Shown piece by piece: positions 21,170 through 21,349 of a stretch of 21,349 nucleotides of DNA. The translations under genes were made by a program, and so were the position numbers. A model generated the notes under the pieces. The model saw nothing but the letters and a program-made list of their open reading frames with translations. It had not been told where the DNA came from and searched no databases. The DNA comes from Pelotomaculum sp. UBA4789 (GTDB taxonomy: Bacteria; Bacillota; Desulfotomaculia; Desulfotomaculales; Pelotomaculaceae). The stretch lies in NCBI GenBank assembly GCA_002402945.1, contig DHGV01000088.1, forward strand, positions 15,940 to 37,288, in the 5' to 3' direction. Each line of letters opens with the position of its first letter. Position 1 is the stretch's first letter.

Positions 21170-21349
21170 TTACGTCCTGTAGTCAGCATTTATTTTAACA
21201 TAGTCGTATGAAAGGTCACATCCCCAAGCGGTGGCGCAGCACCCGCCAGACTTAAAGTCAAGTGTAAAGGTGACAGTACTTTTCCTGAGCGCCTCCAGAG
21301 CCTTCTCTTCACTGAATTCCAGTGAACCGCCATCCCTGGCCACCTGCAC
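21170..21349 (-). CDS. argJ: Bifunctional ornithine acetyltransferase/N-acetylglutamate synthase, 3' end
   Basis: Only the last 59 codons are inside the window; the rest lies past the right edge. The C-terminal sequence is characteristic of ArgJ: KSTVTFTLDFKSGG, then CCATAWGCDLSYDYVKINAD and the terminal YRT. ArgJ transfers the acetyl group from acetylornithine to glutamate, recycling it in the arginine pathway; bifunctional forms also use acetyl-CoA. Its place upstream of argB fits the usual clostridial argC-argJ-argB order. The repeat element of the argJ-argB gap begins directly at its stop codon. Confidence 0.92.
   Translation of the reverse strand: MQVARDGGSLEFSEEKALEALRKSTVTFTLDFKSGGCCATAWGCDLSYDYVKINADYRT

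Overview
The window looks like chromosome of an anaerobic Gram-positive of the Peptococcaceae/Desulfotomaculales kind (Pelotomaculum- or Desulfotomaculum-like). This is an inference from the argJ-argB-argD-argF-argG order, frequent TTG and GTG starts backed by strong GGAGG-type ribosome binding sites, the protein families present, and mixed base composition (an AT-rich stretch at about 2.5-4.4 kb, GC-richer DNA elsewhere). Every gene I can support lies on the minus strand, so transcription runs from high to low coordinates. I saw no rRNA, tRNA, CRISPR array or transposase gene.

Arginine biosynthesis frames the window. At the right end are the 3' end of argJ, then argB, argD, argF and argG, closed by a terminator at 16265-16295. 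argH lies about 14 kb further on, at 1113-2486, followed by nudC and a terminator. Two related composite repeat elements sit in the argJ-argB and argD-argF gaps.

Between argG and argH is accessory DNA. From 16087 to 7182 runs a probable single transcription unit: a lipoprotein binding protein, a fused two-domain permease and an ATPase (an Fe3+/polyamine/phosphonate-type importer of unknown substrate), a membrane-anchored seven-bladed Reg_prop protein, and three consecutive proteins that each carry a double zinc ribbon. The first of these three is a polytopic membrane protein with 36 pentapeptide repeats of the form [YF]-[DN]-x-[DE]-G. The second is a soluble protein that looks internally duplicated and faintly EspG-like. 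The third is an RDD-type membrane protein. I do not know this trio as a described system; it is the best candidate for something new.

From about 7.05 to 4.4 kb lies a run of damaged genes: a LiaF-like gene frameshifted at a G7 tract, two methyltransferase genes that lost their cores or tails, and an rsgA that lost in frame the segment carrying its G2/G3 motifs. An apparently intact PPC/DUF296 gene sits among them.

From 4.4 to 2.7 kb are small, sharply delimited units. A Cys-rich MarR regulator has a perfect palindromic operator over its own -10 box, and a second copy of that operator lies before an 18-residue Cys-containing peptide ORF with its own terminator. A YvlD-type membrane protein and a 60-residue zinc-ribbon-like protein follow. 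Last comes a 28-residue acidic peptide gene with a near-consensus sigma-A promoter, a strong ribosome binding site and a 16-bp-stem terminator.
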